5,618 nt of DNA from Prevotella sp. (GTDB lineage Bacteria; Bacteroidota; Bacteroidia; Bacteroidales; Bacteroidaceae). The notes beneath the pieces were generated by a model. The model searched no databases, was not told the origin of the DNA, and worked only from the letters and a program-made list of their open reading frames with translations. The stretch spans positions 1-5,618 of the forward strand of contig JAEENF010000180.1 of assembly GCA_016283605.1 (NCBI GenBank), read 5' to 3'. The position numbers and the translations under genes are program-made. Shown here piece by piece: positions 5,573 to 5,618 of the stretch (the stretch's first letter is position 1; every line of letters begins with the position of its first letter).

Positions 5573-5618
5573 GTGTATATTTTCTTGTTTGAGTGTCTAC
5601 TTTTGCTTGACTAGTGCA
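5571..5618 (-). repeat. Right terminal inverted repeat of the IS element
   Basis: This is the reverse complement of the left end. AGGTGTATAT (5571-5580) begins within the orfB stop codon, and GTGTCTACTTTT is at 5593-5604. The sequence ends GTGCA at the last base of the window, giving the CA terminus. It is one base shorter than the left repeat in the inner spacer. Confidence 0.7.

Larger units (their letters stand above)
4278..5618 (+). mobile_element. IS3-family insertion sequence, apparently complete (about 1,341 bp)
   Basis: The element carries orfA and orfB in the -1 frame with a D-D-35-E transposase. Imperfect terminal inverted repeats flank the genes. AAAAGTAGACAC (4292-4303) is matched by GTGTCTACTTTT (5593-5604), and ATATACACCT (4317-4326) by AGGTGTATAT (5571-5580). 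Outside these, 14 further bases on each side align with 8 matches and end in TG (4278) and CA (5618), the usual IS3-family termini. The inner right repeat overlaps the orfB stop codon. The target-site duplication cannot be tested because the right flank is outside the window. The IS genes are visibly richer in A and T than the chromosomal genes to the left, consistent with transfer. Confidence 0.85.

Noticed and set aside
1..5618. A novel multi-gene defence or biosynthetic system
   Set aside because: All genes fall into common families (esterase, GNAT, AraC, GH16, IS3), and nothing beyond adjacency ties them into a new system.

Overview
The window looks like chromosomal DNA from a low-to-medium GC Gram-positive bacterium. 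It probably belongs to the Bacillota, class Clostridia, and perhaps to a gut or rumen polysaccharide degrader. The evidence is the strong AGGAGG-type ribosome binding sites, a lipobox-anchored beta-glucanase, a Clostridia-style AraC regulator with a helical N-terminal domain, and an esterase fragment of a type common in such genomes. The assignment below phylum level is a guess from family resemblance.

Layout: (1) positions 1-533 hold the 3' part of an alpha/beta hydrolase (acetyl-esterase or BD-FAE type). (2) Positions 672-1694 hold two GNAT acetyltransferase genes on the + strand. The first ends in TAA and the next ATG follows with no gap. The first carries an unusual cysteine-rich tail. 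(3) Positions 1700-2446 on the - strand hold an AraC-family regulator, convergent with the second GNAT gene (5 bp apart) and divergent from the next gene. (4) Positions 2652-4025 hold a secreted, lipid-anchored GH16 beta-glucanase with a C-terminal carbohydrate-binding-like module, followed by a strong intrinsic terminator. (5) Positions 4092-4277 are non-coding and contain a tandem pair of long stem-loop elements with a conserved loop. The second element is cut in its loop by an insertion. (6) Positions 4278-5618 hold an apparently complete IS3-family insertion sequence with orfA, orfB in the -1 frame, an A7 slippery heptamer and an intact D-D-35-E triad. Its right end seems to coincide with the end of the window.

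How the genes may work together: the AraC regulator and the GH16 enzyme share a 205-bp intergenic region with an inverted repeat and a repeated AGATAAC motif. This suggests the regulator controls the glucanase. The esterase fragment could remove acetyl or feruloyl groups from plant polysaccharides, but its link to GH16 is only proximity. The GNAT pair has no evident link to glycan use.

I do not see evidence for a new defence or other multi-gene system. The most distinctive signals are the interrupted stem-loop repeat at the IS left end and the Cys-rich tail of the first GNAT.
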